Shown: one piece after another, positions 19,497 through 26,664 of the stretch
Numbering within the stretch: the stretch's first letter is position 1
Layout: each line of letters begins with the position of its first letter
Virus record (IMG/VR): IMGVR_UViG_3300025789_000024
Coordinates: 1-64,000 of that record
Source: a virus
Strand: one strand, 5' to 3'
DNA: 64,000 bases
Made by a program: the position numbers and the translations under genes
The notes under the pieces: model-generated
What the model was told of the DNA's origin: nothing
Seen by the model: the letters and a program-made list of their open reading frames with translations, nothing else
Database searches by the model: none

Positions 19497-19504
19497 TATT
19501 TATC
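19497..19504 (-). promoter_or_regulatory. T4-type late promoter box GATAAATA for fibre cluster
   Basis: Minus-strand GATAAATA 25 bases before the ATG at 19471, in the 96-base divergent gap. The leader has no strong Shine-Dalgarno sequence (only CGGATT). It probably starts transcription of the 19-kb fibre cluster. Confidence 0.55.
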
Positions 19505-19555
19505 TATTGCCCTTTTTATATACCGTGGTTTGAAGAACCTAGGAGTGCTTTATTT

Positions 19556-19563
19556 TATAAATA
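19556..19563 (+). promoter_or_regulatory. Perfect late promoter box TATAAATA abutting the ATG
   Basis: TATAAATA followed by CAAT and the ATG at 19568. It matches the T4 late consensus exactly. The expected +1 would fall on or within a base of the start codon, and there is no Shine-Dalgarno sequence between box and ATG. Confidence 0.55.
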
Positions 19564-19567
19564 CAAT

Positions 19568-19939
19568 ATGATTACTACTCAACCACCAAGACCTATATGC
19601 ATTAATTGCAAATTTTCATTAGCAAAGTCTAATGGAAAAAGTAAACATGGATTTCAAAAGTGGCATCGATATTGTGTTGAGTGTGCTAAATCGATATACA
19701 ATCCTAGATTTAAACACTTACAATATAAAAAGTTACATTGTGAGCAATGTAGCTTTGAAGCAGAAGACAAATGTCAATTAGATTTGATATTTGTAGATGG
19801 GAATAAAAAGAATAAAACTAAAAAGAATATGTTAACACTATGTGCAAACTGTAGTAGATTGTACAAAAAGCGCCAACGTACAGGTAAAAAATCAATTTTA
19901 AATAATGTTACTGTTGATGCTGATATTAGGATTGCTTGA
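19568..19939 (+). CDS. Zinc-finger protein with degenerate HNH fold (123 aa)
   Basis: Four CxxC knuckles are visible: C11/C14, C36/C39, C58/C61 and C92/C95. The second half has the layout of an HNH nuclease (CxxC, then LDLxxxDGN, then an N-x-LTLCxNC tail). However, the two histidines normally in the LDxHHxDGN segment are I74-F75 here, and the usual final His after the last CxxC is Ser, so the nuclease centre looks lost while zinc binding is kept. It is the only plus-strand gene in the first 30 kb and sits divergently from the fibre cluster. Its last 14 bases overlap the end of the desaturase gene on the other strand. Role unknown; DNA or RNA binding is possible. Confidence 0.65.
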   Translation: MITTQPPRPICINCKFSLAKSNGKSKHGFQKWHRYCVECAKSIYNPRFKHLQYKKLHCEQCSFEAEDKCQLDLIFVDGNKKNKTKKNMLTLCANCSRLYKKRQRTGKKSILNNVTVDADIRIA

Positions 19940-20630
19940 TTTTTAGTAATCTTAAAAATTCAAATATTTTTATATACATAAACCCAATATCAAATTCAAA
20001 CTTTTCACGACTAAGTTTACAACTTGCAGGATTTAAGTGATGATTATTGTGTAACTCTTCACCACCTACAACAATGCCCCAAGGAGTTATGTTATGACTA
20101 TGATCTTTAGTCTCACCGTTACGATATCCCCACCAATGGCCTATCCCATTGATAACTCCGGCTGCCCAAAAGGGTATCCAAATCATTTGCACACCCCATA
20201 TTAATAATCCTATTGTTCCAAACAATGTTAGATTGATCCAAAGCATTATTAGTATGCCTAAAAAATTATATCTAGTATAAATTTTTTCTATAAAATCATC
20301 AGGTGTGCCTACACCATACTGATTTACCATGTCTTTGTCTTTTACTGCACTACTATATAACAATGCGCCCCTAGAGAATACACGCCATATTCCATAGACA
20401 TGTGGGCTATGTGGATCACCTTCTTTGTCACTAAATCTATGATGCTTTCTATGAGTTGCTACCCACTGTTTAGTTACCATACCTGTTGTAAGCCATAACC
20501 AAAATCGCATAAAGTGACTTAATACAGGATGAAATTCTAGTGACTTGTGAGCCTGTCCTCTGTGCAAGAACAACGTCACACATACTATAGTGATGTGTGT
20601 AACTATTAAAGTGTATATGATATATGTCAT
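19926..20630 (-). CDS. Membrane fatty-acid desaturase (acyl-lipid/acyl-CoA delta-9 type)
   Basis: All three histidine boxes of the membrane di-iron desaturase family are present in order: HRGQAH at 23-28, HRKHH at 60-64 (followed by the typical SDKEGDPHSP) and HNNHH at 194-198, plus the accessory histidine in NGIGHWWGYRN (about 165). Hydrophobic stretches at about 3-22, 36-52, 122-146 and 148-164 fit membrane spans. At 234 residues it is compact but shows no missing box. The expected reaction is O2-dependent introduction of a double bond into membrane acyl chains. It follows the capsid gene's terminator and has its own box-like GTTAAATA 4 bases before the ATG, suggesting late expression. Probably an auxiliary metabolic gene of host origin; the substrate is not determinable. 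Confidence 0.9.
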   Translation of the reverse strand: MTYIIYTLIVTHITIVCVTLFLHRGQAHKSLEFHPVLSHFMRFWLWLTTGMVTKQWVATHRKHHRFSDKEGDPHSPHVYGIWRVFSRGALLYSSAVKDKDMVNQYGVGTPDDFIEKIYTRYNFLGILIMLWINLTLFGTIGLLIWGVQMIWIPFWAAGVINGIGHWWGYRNGETKDHSHNITPWGIVVGGEELHNNHHLNPASCKLSREKFEFDIGFMYIKIFEFLRLLKIKQS

Positions 20631-20634
20631 GCTA

Positions 20635-20642
20635 TATTTAAC
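20635..20642 (-). promoter_or_regulatory. Late-box-like GTTAAATA abutting the desaturase ATG
   Basis: GTTAAATA followed by TAGC and the ATG at 20630. It lies between the capsid terminator hairpin and the desaturase, so it could supply a separate late transcript. The first two bases deviate from TATAAATA. Confidence 0.4.
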
Positions 20643-20647
20643 CCATA

Positions 20648-20673
20648 AGAAAAGGCTCCGTAGAGCCTTTTCT
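20648..20673 (-). terminator. Strong hairpin terminator after major capsid gene
   Basis: Perfect 11-bp stem AGAAAAGGCTC / GAGCCTTTTCT around a four-base loop, 24 bases past the capsid stop. The A/T ends put a short U tract on either strand. It should end the heavily transcribed head operon and insulate the desaturase. Confidence 0.8.
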
Positions 20674-20696
20674 GTCTTTCATACCAACAATGTTGA

Positions 20697-21893
20697 TTAT
20701 TGGAATGTCAAGTTTTGAACTGCGATTTCACCAACATAGTCAGCAGCGTTACCAAATGATGACGCTGTGTTTGTCAATTCGATATAACCATAACGAGTCA
20801 TGAATGACACTACTGGTTCGAATGTAGTTGGATCAAGAACAACACCACTGCTCATCAATGGAATGTATGGGCAATAGAATGCTGCTGCATCAGTTTCGCT
20901 TGAACCTTTATAACCAACCAATACTGGTTGTGTATCAGGAGCATAGCTGTTAACGAAAACACGCATTGCACCGTTCAATGTACCAACAAACTTAGTATTT
21001 GTAGGTGCTTCGAATGTGCCTTCTGTTGTACGAGCAAAAGCTGAAGTAGTTGCAGATTGCAATACTGTCAATGAAGCCGGAGATACAACACACCAGTTAC
21101 CAGCGCCACGACGTGTACGTTGTGCGATCAAGTTAGCAACACGATTGATAAGAACAGCCAAAGCAGCGTGTTCGTCACCAACGTAAGTAGCTGTACCAGA
21201 TACAGTAGCTTGGTTGTATGTATATTCAGTTGAAGCCAATGTTGCCAATGACAACAAGATTTCTTGGTCGATTTCAGCAGTAATTTCTTGTGCTAGAGCG
21301 GCCATGATTTCTGCTTCAACGTCAATACCGTGTTGTGATTGTGCGTCTTGAGCAGCTTCAAATGTCCAACGTGCTTGTAACTTACGTGATTTAGCTTCAA
21401 CAGCTTGACGCAAGATTTGTACGCTGATTTGTTTACCGCCATTACCTTCCAATGTTGCTGTATCAGCACCAGTGTAGTAATTTGAAGAAGTAGCATTTGC
21501 TGGGCTACGTGAGTAAGCCTGTGCAATCAAGAATGGACTCAACGCTTCTTGACCAGCTTGAACGCTAGTTTGTGCTGCTGAGTTATCAGTCAATGACTGT
21601 GCATAACGTACACGTAGTGTGTGGATTTGACCAACTGGACCAGTCATTGGTTGAACACCAACTAGTTCGTTAGCAATAACAGTAGGCATAACACGACGGA
21701 TAACCGGTAGAATAACACGGTTAAGAGTAGCAATGTTACCTGCTGTAGTTGTACCAGCTGAAGATTCAGCCAATAGTTGCTTTTTAGTGTTTTCTAAAAT
21801 AACACTCATAGTTGAACGACGAGTTCCTTTTAAACCTTCTAACAGGGCGTCTTTGGTCTCGTCCCAACGGCTTTCTAATAATACTTTTGACAT
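20697..21893 (-). CDS. 23: Major capsid protein (T4 gp23-like)
   Basis: A 398-residue protein with the gp23 signature ANELVGVQPMTGPVGQIHTLRVRYA (about 78-102) and a downstream domain ending in FEPVVSFMTRYGYIELTN. The N-terminal about 43 residues are charged and helical (a delta-like scaffold-interacting region), ending in LLAE before SSAG. This fits the (L/I)-x-E cleavage rule of the gp21 prohead protease, so the mature chain probably starts at S44. T4 gp23 is 521 residues, so this one is shorter. AGGAGAAA lies upstream of the ATG. It is last in the gp20-gp21-gp22-gp23 order and is followed by a strong terminator. It forms the hexameric capsomers of the head. Confidence 0.95.
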   Translation of the reverse strand: MSKVLLESRWDETKDALLEGLKGTRRSTMSVILENTKKQLLAESSAGTTTAGNIATLNRVILPVIRRVMPTVIANELVGVQPMTGPVGQIHTLRVRYAQSLTDNSAAQTSVQAGQEALSPFLIAQAYSRSPANATSSNYYTGADTATLEGNGGKQISVQILRQAVEAKSRKLQARWTFEAAQDAQSQHGIDVEAEIMAALAQEITAEIDQEILLSLATLASTEYTYNQATVSGTATYVGDEHAALAVLINRVANLIAQRTRRGAGNWCVVSPASLTVLQSATTSAFARTTEGTFEAPTNTKFVGTLNGAMRVFVNSYAPDTQPVLVGYKGSSETDAAAFYCPYIPLMSSGVVLDPTTFEPVVSFMTRYGYIELTNTASSFGNAADYVGEIAVQNLTFQ

Positions 21894-21922
21894 TTTTAAT
21901 TTCTCCTAAATTATGTCTTTAA

Positions 21923-23026
21923 TTAAAGCCCTGCCAGACGTTTAATGTCGATTACGTTATCACGGTCTTCGACTTCAACTTCTAATTTTTTCGTGGCAGA
22001 TTTATTACCGGTTACTTCACTAACGCTTTCAGTGAGAGCAGTTTTACTTGCTTTTTTCTCAATTCCAGTGTTAAGAACTGCTGGTAAGTACTTATCGAAT
22101 GCGTTCTTCAATTTTGGTGTCTGAACGCTTTCCAGTAAACTTCTCATTACTGAGGCTTTCTCTTCGTTTAGTGTAGATAGAAGTTCTCCCATCTCTTTTT
22201 CACGTTGAGTTGATTCCTTAATAATGCGAACTTCACGTTCCTTTTGCTCTACTAACTTACTTGCTTTCGCAATGACAGTAGCAGATTCCGCTAGTTTTTT
22301 ATCTTTCTCTGCAAGTTGAACCATTAACTTACGAGTTTCGGCTTTCTCATTTAAGTGAGTTACGCTGAATTCGCTTGCAAATGCTTCGAACAACTTACGT
22401 CCAAAGTTATTTTCTCTAGCAGATTTGATGTCTTCCTTAAGTTGTGATAGTTCACCCTTAAGATGTGTTGAAACTGCACCGCTAACTCTCTTAGCACTTT
22501 CAGCAACAAATTTTGCTTTCAATGCTTCTAATTGTTTACGGCCTTCAGCAACTAACTTAACCTTTGTTTCGACAACTTGTTGTCTGTCTACAGCAAACTC
22601 TTTGATTTCACGTGCTAATGCATGTGTAACAAATTTCTCAAGTTTCTTCTGATTTTCCAATTGAAGTTTACGATCATTGCGCAATTCTTTGATTTCTTCG
22701 GCTAGTTTAGTAACCATGAAGTCATTGAATTTTGTTGCGCTTTCTTGTAACTTAAGTTTTGCTCTTACGCGGTCTTCGCTAATTGTTTGTCTTTCTGCTT
22801 GAAATTCTTTGATTTCAGTTGAAAGACCTTCAGTAACCATCTTGTCTAGGGCTTCTACCATAACTAGTCGGTCATGTTCATAACGTTGCGCAAACTCTTC
22901 ACGGAGTTCTGCACGTACTTGATCTTTGGCTTCAGTCAACTTTGATTCCCATACCTTGTTTAACTCGGTACCGATTTCTTCGTTGATAAGTCCACTTTCT
23001 AGTAATGGTTTGATAGCATCAAACAT
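21923..23026 (-). CDS. 22: Prohead scaffold core protein (T4 gp22-like)
   Basis: A 367-residue, charged, almost wholly alpha-helical coiled-coil protein lying between the protease and capsid genes, the gp22 position in T4-like phages. The start MFDAIKPLLESGLINEEIG is typical of the family. A heptad-rich unit of the form xEIKEFxxDRxxxxE...KF..F(V/M)...LAxEIKEL recurs about three times between residues 70 and 200. Several LxE-type motifs are candidate gp21 cleavage sites, as expected for a scaffold that is degraded during maturation. AAGGGGATAA precedes the ATG. Confidence 0.9.
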   Translation of the reverse strand: MFDAIKPLLESGLINEEIGTELNKVWESKLTEAKDQVRAELREEFAQRYEHDRLVMVEALDKMVTEGLSTEIKEFQAERQTISEDRVRAKLKLQESATKFNDFMVTKLAEEIKELRNDRKLQLENQKKLEKFVTHALAREIKEFAVDRQQVVETKVKLVAEGRKQLEALKAKFVAESAKRVSGAVSTHLKGELSQLKEDIKSARENNFGRKLFEAFASEFSVTHLNEKAETRKLMVQLAEKDKKLAESATVIAKASKLVEQKEREVRIIKESTQREKEMGELLSTLNEEKASVMRSLLESVQTPKLKNAFDKYLPAVLNTGIEKKASKTALTESVSEVTGNKSATKKLEVEVEDRDNVIDIKRLAGL

Positions 23027-23038
23027 GCTCTTATCCCC

Positions 23039-23674
23039 TTATTTAATTTTGAGTTCTGTAATCAAACGAGTTACTTCGTCTTTTAAGAACTTCTGCACTT
23101 TTTTGTCGCCTCTTGCGTCTTTTGCAATTTCCAACATTCTATGACCGTGCTTCATATTCATGACGCCTTCATAAATTGCTTTAGGATATGCATTAGGTGC
23201 GCTAGGTTGTGCAACAATGTCCACAGTGATTATTTCAAAATCACTCACTCTGCCATCCATATCGTTAACGTTGCCGCTACCTCTACTAGATACGCCGAGT
23301 TTCACACCACTTTCCAACATTGTAGTCACTAATTGACCCATTGGAGTTGGTAGAATCTTTAGTTTGCCAAAACCATTGGGACCGTCCATCCACATGCTTG
23401 TAATCATATGTGATACACGGTCTAAGTTGATTTTGAGGTCATCAGGGTGATCTACTTCGCCTAATACGCTATAGCCACCTGTAATTTGTTCGTTGAGGGT
23501 ATTGACTGCATTCTCGATTTCATTTACGGGGTAAACACGCTCATTTGCGTTTTTAACCCCGCCCTGAATGAAAATCCCCTTCATGTAAAGTGATTTTCCT
23601 TTACCTTCACCTTCACTTTCGACCACCATACCGGCTCTGTCGAAAGTGAGATGTTCTTTGAGATACAAAGCCAT
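23039..23674 (-). CDS. 21: Prohead maturation serine protease (T4 gp21-like)
   Basis: A 211-residue protein with the conserved blocks of the T4-type prohead protease: KGIFIQGGVKNANERVYP (about 32-49), GEVDHPDD with the probable catalytic His76, and GVKLGVSSRGSGNV with the probable catalytic Ser129/Ser130. It digests the core proteins and trims gp23. The stop lies 12 bases before the gp22 ATG on the same strand, and AAGGAACTGAG gives a good ribosome binding site. Confidence 0.93.
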   Translation of the reverse strand: MALYLKEHLTFDRAGMVVESEGEGKGKSLYMKGIFIQGGVKNANERVYPVNEIENAVNTLNEQITGGYSVLGEVDHPDDLKINLDRVSHMITSMWMDGPNGFGKLKILPTPMGQLVTTMLESGVKLGVSSRGSGNVNDMDGRVSDFEIITVDIVAQPSAPNAYPKAIYEGVMNMKHGHRMLEIAKDARGDKKVQKFLKDEVTRLITELKIK

Positions 23675-23688
23675 TTGTTCTCAGTTCC

Positions 23689-24489
23689 TTATTTCGCTAC
23701 TGGGCTTTTTGTACCAGTTGCGCCGTCTTTCTTAACGGGGGCTGGTGTCTTGCCTAAATTAGCGTTATTCTTTCCAGGTACATTCTTGAAGTTACCTGCT
23801 CCTGGAACATTACCTTCACCCTTTGTCAAGTAGTCACTTGGCTTTTTAGGGCTTGTTGGTACAGCTTCATCTTTACCAGCAAAGTTTACTGGCTTGCTGT
23901 CCATTCCTGCTTTACCTGAGTTGAAAGTAGTTGGGCTCTTTGTGTATTGACCGTTGTCACCATGAGTTACAGAAACTTTCTGAAGATTGACGTTTTCCAT
24001 CATTTCTTCTTCTCCGCCCATGTCTTCTTCGCCGCCCATGTCTTCTTCGTCACCGAAGTCTTCTTCTCCGCCCATGTCTTCTTCACCTTCATCGCCAGAC
24101 ATGATTTCTTCAAACTCAGCCATCAATTGGTCTAGTTTGTCTTCGATTCTGATAACAGCGTCTTCGATTTCTTCGTGTTCAGCTTCTTCACCTTCATCAT
24201 GATCTGCTTCCAAATCGTGAGTCAAGTCTTCGCCGTCTTCTTCTGCTGCGTCATCAAATTCAATATCTGATTCGTCTTCTTCAGTAACGCCTTCTTCTTC
24301 AGCATTGATTTCGTCTAGTAGATCGCCTACTTGACCGCCCATGCCTTCTTCCATGTTTTCTTCATCCATGAGTGATTCATAGATTTCACGTGATTTCTCT
24401 ACAACGATGTCGTGGAATAATTCGCGGGCTTGTTCTTCATTCTCATTAATAATGAGATTGATAAGTGTTTCAAATTTTTTGTTGTCCAT
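23689..24489 (-). CDS. Acidic prohead core protein (gp68-position)
   Basis: The start at 24489 (MDNKKFETLINLIINENEEQ, 266 residues) is preferred over an ATG 45 bases upstream because GGAGAA sits just before it. Residues 1-45 form a helical segment containing EQARELFHDIVVEKSREIYE. The middle (about 45-165) is extremely acidic, with a block of repeated GGEEDMGGEED-like units. The C-terminal third is Lys/Pro/Gly-rich and probably disordered. It lies between gp20 and gp21, where T4 has the internal core proteins gp67/gp68, so a role in the prohead core or as an internal head protein is likely. This is inferred mainly from position and charge. Confidence 0.7.
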   Translation of the reverse strand: MDNKKFETLINLIINENEEQARELFHDIVVEKSREIYESLMDEENMEEGMGGQVGDLLDEINAEEEGVTEEDESDIEFDDAAEEDGEDLTHDLEADHDEGEEAEHEEIEDAVIRIEDKLDQLMAEFEEIMSGDEGEEDMGGEEDFGDEEDMGGEEDMGGEEEMMENVNLQKVSVTHGDNGQYTKSPTTFNSGKAGMDSKPVNFAGKDEAVPTSPKKPSDYLTKGEGNVPGAGNFKNVPGKNNANLGKTPAPVKKDGATGTKSPVAK

Positions 24490-24524
24490 TGTAAGTTCTC
24501 CTGATATGAATGGCTTTGTAGAAT

Positions 24525-24532
24525 TATTTAGC
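24525..24532 (-). promoter_or_regulatory. Late-box-like GCTAAATA
   Basis: GCTAAATA on the minus strand, 35 bases before the ATG at 24489, in the 106-base gap after the small 77-residue gene. It would give a conventional leader carrying GGAGAA. The rest of this gap shows no other feature. Confidence 0.4.
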
Positions 24533-24595
24533 ACGTGGTTAGAAAAACCGTCAATTAAGACGTATTTTTTGCGTTTTTACTTAGAATATAGAATT

Positions 24596-24829
24596 TTATG
24601 CTGACGGAGCGCCAGCATCTTGCTCAGGCTTTGCGCCGTATTGCTCACGAACTTTCTTTAAGTGCACTTGTTTTTCATAATTTCTAACGTCTAACATACG
24701 TCTTAATTTACGAATTTGCTTTAAAGTAAGTTTGGTTTTACGAGATGTTCTCCAAGTAGGTTGACTGTTATCAGAATTTGTATCCTGATAACCTAAGATT
24801 GGAGGGTCAAACATCTCGAATAATTTCAT
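24596..24829 (-). CDS. Small basic head protein in gp67 position (77 aa)
   Basis: A 77-residue protein (MKLFEMFDPPILGYQDTNSD...) with a basic helical segment TKLTLKQIRKLRRMLDVRNYE and an Ala/Pro-rich end. Small proteins with a KLFEMF start and LTLKQIxKLRxM helix occur beside the portal gene in many marine T4-like phages. The position matches T4 gp67, but T4 gp67 is acidic, so homology is not assumed. GATAAATA ends 5 bases before the ATG and there is no Shine-Dalgarno sequence. Confidence 0.65.
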   Translation of the reverse strand: MKLFEMFDPPILGYQDTNSDNSQPTWRTSRKTKLTLKQIRKLRRMLDVRNYEKQVHLKKVREQYGAKPEQDAGAPSA

Positions 24830-24834
24830 AAGTT

Positions 24835-24842
24835 TATTTATC
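24835..24842 (-). promoter_or_regulatory. Late promoter box GATAAATA abutting the ATG
   Basis: GATAAATA followed by AACTT and the ATG at 24829; it lies in the 15-base gap after the portal stop. The predicted +1 coincides with the A of the ATG and there is no purine-rich ribosome binding site. Confidence 0.5.
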
Positions 24843-24844
24843 TT

Positions 24845-26650
24845 TTATGCAAATCCACCGCCGCCCATTGGGCCTGCTGCACCAGCTTGCATTGCGCTTG
24901 GTGCGCTTGCCACGTCACCTCCTGCTACAGCACCTGCAACTTCAGGCCCTTGTTCAGCTTCCTGATCTGCATTTTCAATGTCTTCTGCCGTTTGGTCATC
25001 TGATTCAAAGTCACCAGAACTAATACCAACATTACGTAAGTCAGAACCTTGCGGTTTCTCAGTAACTTCTTGTTTGTTTTCTTCTTCCCAAAGTTTTTCG
25101 TTACGTTTGATTTCTTCTTCAGTTAATCCCAAAAAACGTTCCATTGCAAAACGTTTTGAAATATAAGGGAATGCTTCCATTGTGCCAAACACACTAACAC
25201 GTGCATTGTCTAGTTCACTTTGGCGATATGCAGCAAAGTTTTGTGGTGGATTAAATTTAATACTGAATAATCCAGTATCAATATTGAAGCCTCTCCAACG
25301 CAAGAATAGTTTGAATTCTTCATCTAGTTTCAAACAGATATAATTTTGCAAACGTTCGCAATATTGATTGAAACGGAATTCTTGAATCATTGCTGTACCA
25401 ACACGACCGTCACTTAATGGAGTAGTGTTATCATCGGGGCCTGTTGGTAAATAACTACTTGGAACACGCAAACCACGTGCTAGTCTGTTATTGAAGTACT
25501 TCAGGTCATCAATCTCACCCAAATTTTGACCACCGGGTAATACTTCAACGCTTGAACCACGCCCTTCTGCTGTTACAGGGAAGAAATAATCTTCGTTCAT
25601 TGACAATGGGTTGTATGTTGCATCAACAATACTTGAACCACCGTATAAACTTGGAATACGTCTTTGGTGAATTTCATTTTTAATTCTATCTACGAATGCC
25701 ATAGCCATATGACTTGGCATGTTACCAACGTCAATCTTAAACATTCTACGTTCAGGGGCACGTTGTACACGATAGATAAGAACTGCATCTTCTAATAGTT
25801 CTTTTTGTTTATAAACTTTAAAGATATTTTCTAAAATACTTTGACCAAAGGGCCAAAAGCGATCCAGACCCTCCGTCAAACTTAGATGCACTACATGTTT
25901 AGCATCTACGGCTGACTCGCTTTGTCCCAATGTAAATCTTGAACCACTTGTGTTATATGGCATAGCAGGAACTGTGTAAGGTGTGTTTGTTCCGCCACCT
26001 GAACCACCTAGCCCTGTTGCTGGGTTGGCAGCAAAGTCTGTGTTTGTTTTTTGTGCCACTGACAAGTTTTGTAAGTTAATGTTAATGTCTTTGATAACAT
26101 ATTGCTCAGGTTTCTTACCTTCACTTTCGTTAACAATAACTTTAATAACTTTAACCATATCAACCCAATATAACTTAAAGTTTTCTGGGTCACGAACAAA
26201 TACTTGATCACCATACTTAACAACATTGCGGAATACTTTAAACATACGAACATCAAATTCGTTTAGTTTACACCATTGTTGTAATTGCTTTGTGATTAGT
26301 TCTACTTCATGGGGAGTAGGATCGTCTTTAAATTCTACTTCAAAAGGGGTCTTGTTGTGTTCGTTTCTTTGTGTACTGAATTCTGCTAAGATATCTAAAC
26401 AAGCATTAATTTCAGCATCAACGTCCATCATTTCATATTGATTATAACGTTCGATACGATTTGGGTGACCAGTGTAGACTTCTGGAAGTCTAGACATATA
26501 ATTCTTATAGCCAAACTCTGTGCTGTTCCAACCACCTGTTTCTGAACCATTTTGTCCAGGTGACCCATTCCAGGCACCGGTGTTACTATTGCCGCCGGCG
26601 ATTGGGCTTGAGATACCACTCTTATTTAAGAATTTCTTTTTATATGCCAT
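24845..26650 (-). CDS. 20: Portal vertex protein (T4 gp20-like)
   Basis: A 601-residue protein (T4 gp20 is 524). Family hallmarks include SRLPEVYTGHPNRIERYNQY (about 53-72), DAEINACLDILAEFSTQRN, YGDQVFVRDPENFKLYWVDM, and LEDAVLIYRVQRAPERRMFK (about 282-301) with IDVGNMP. The N-terminal 45 residues are Gly/Asn-rich and the C-terminal about 60 are acidic then Gly/Ala-rich, both probably flexible. It forms the dodecameric ring for DNA entry and the neck connection. It is first in the minus-strand head operon, 14 bases after the tape-measure stop. ACTAAATA ends 5 bases before the ATG and no clear Shine-Dalgarno is present. Confidence 0.95.
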   Translation of the reverse strand: MAYKKKFLNKSGISSPIAGGNSNTGAWNGSPGQNGSETGGWNSTEFGYKNYMSRLPEVYTGHPNRIERYNQYEMMDVDAEINACLDILAEFSTQRNEHNKTPFEVEFKDDPTPHEVELITKQLQQWCKLNEFDVRMFKVFRNVVKYGDQVFVRDPENFKLYWVDMVKVIKVIVNESEGKKPEQYVIKDININLQNLSVAQKTNTDFAANPATGLGGSGGGTNTPYTVPAMPYNTSGSRFTLGQSESAVDAKHVVHLSLTEGLDRFWPFGQSILENIFKVYKQKELLEDAVLIYRVQRAPERRMFKIDVGNMPSHMAMAFVDRIKNEIHQRRIPSLYGGSSIVDATYNPLSMNEDYFFPVTAEGRGSSVEVLPGGQNLGEIDDLKYFNNRLARGLRVPSSYLPTGPDDNTTPLSDGRVGTAMIQEFRFNQYCERLQNYICLKLDEEFKLFLRWRGFNIDTGLFSIKFNPPQNFAAYRQSELDNARVSVFGTMEAFPYISKRFAMERFLGLTEEEIKRNEKLWEEENKQEVTEKPQGSDLRNVGISSGDFESDDQTAEDIENADQEAEQGPEVAGAVAGGDVASAPSAMQAGAAGPMGGGGFA

Positions 26651-26655
26651 GCTAG

Positions 26656-26663
26656 TATTTAGT
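26656..26663 (-). promoter_or_regulatory. Late-box-like ACTAAATA abutting portal ATG
   Basis: ACTAAATA followed by CTAGC and the ATG at 26650. One of several genes here in which the box ends 4-5 bases before the start codon. Confidence 0.45.
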
Positions 26664-26664
26664 A

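Noticed and set aside
24490-24534. 15-codon N-terminal extension of the acidic core protein
   Set aside because: GGAGAA lies inside the extension just before ATG 24489, and the late box would overlap the extended start.
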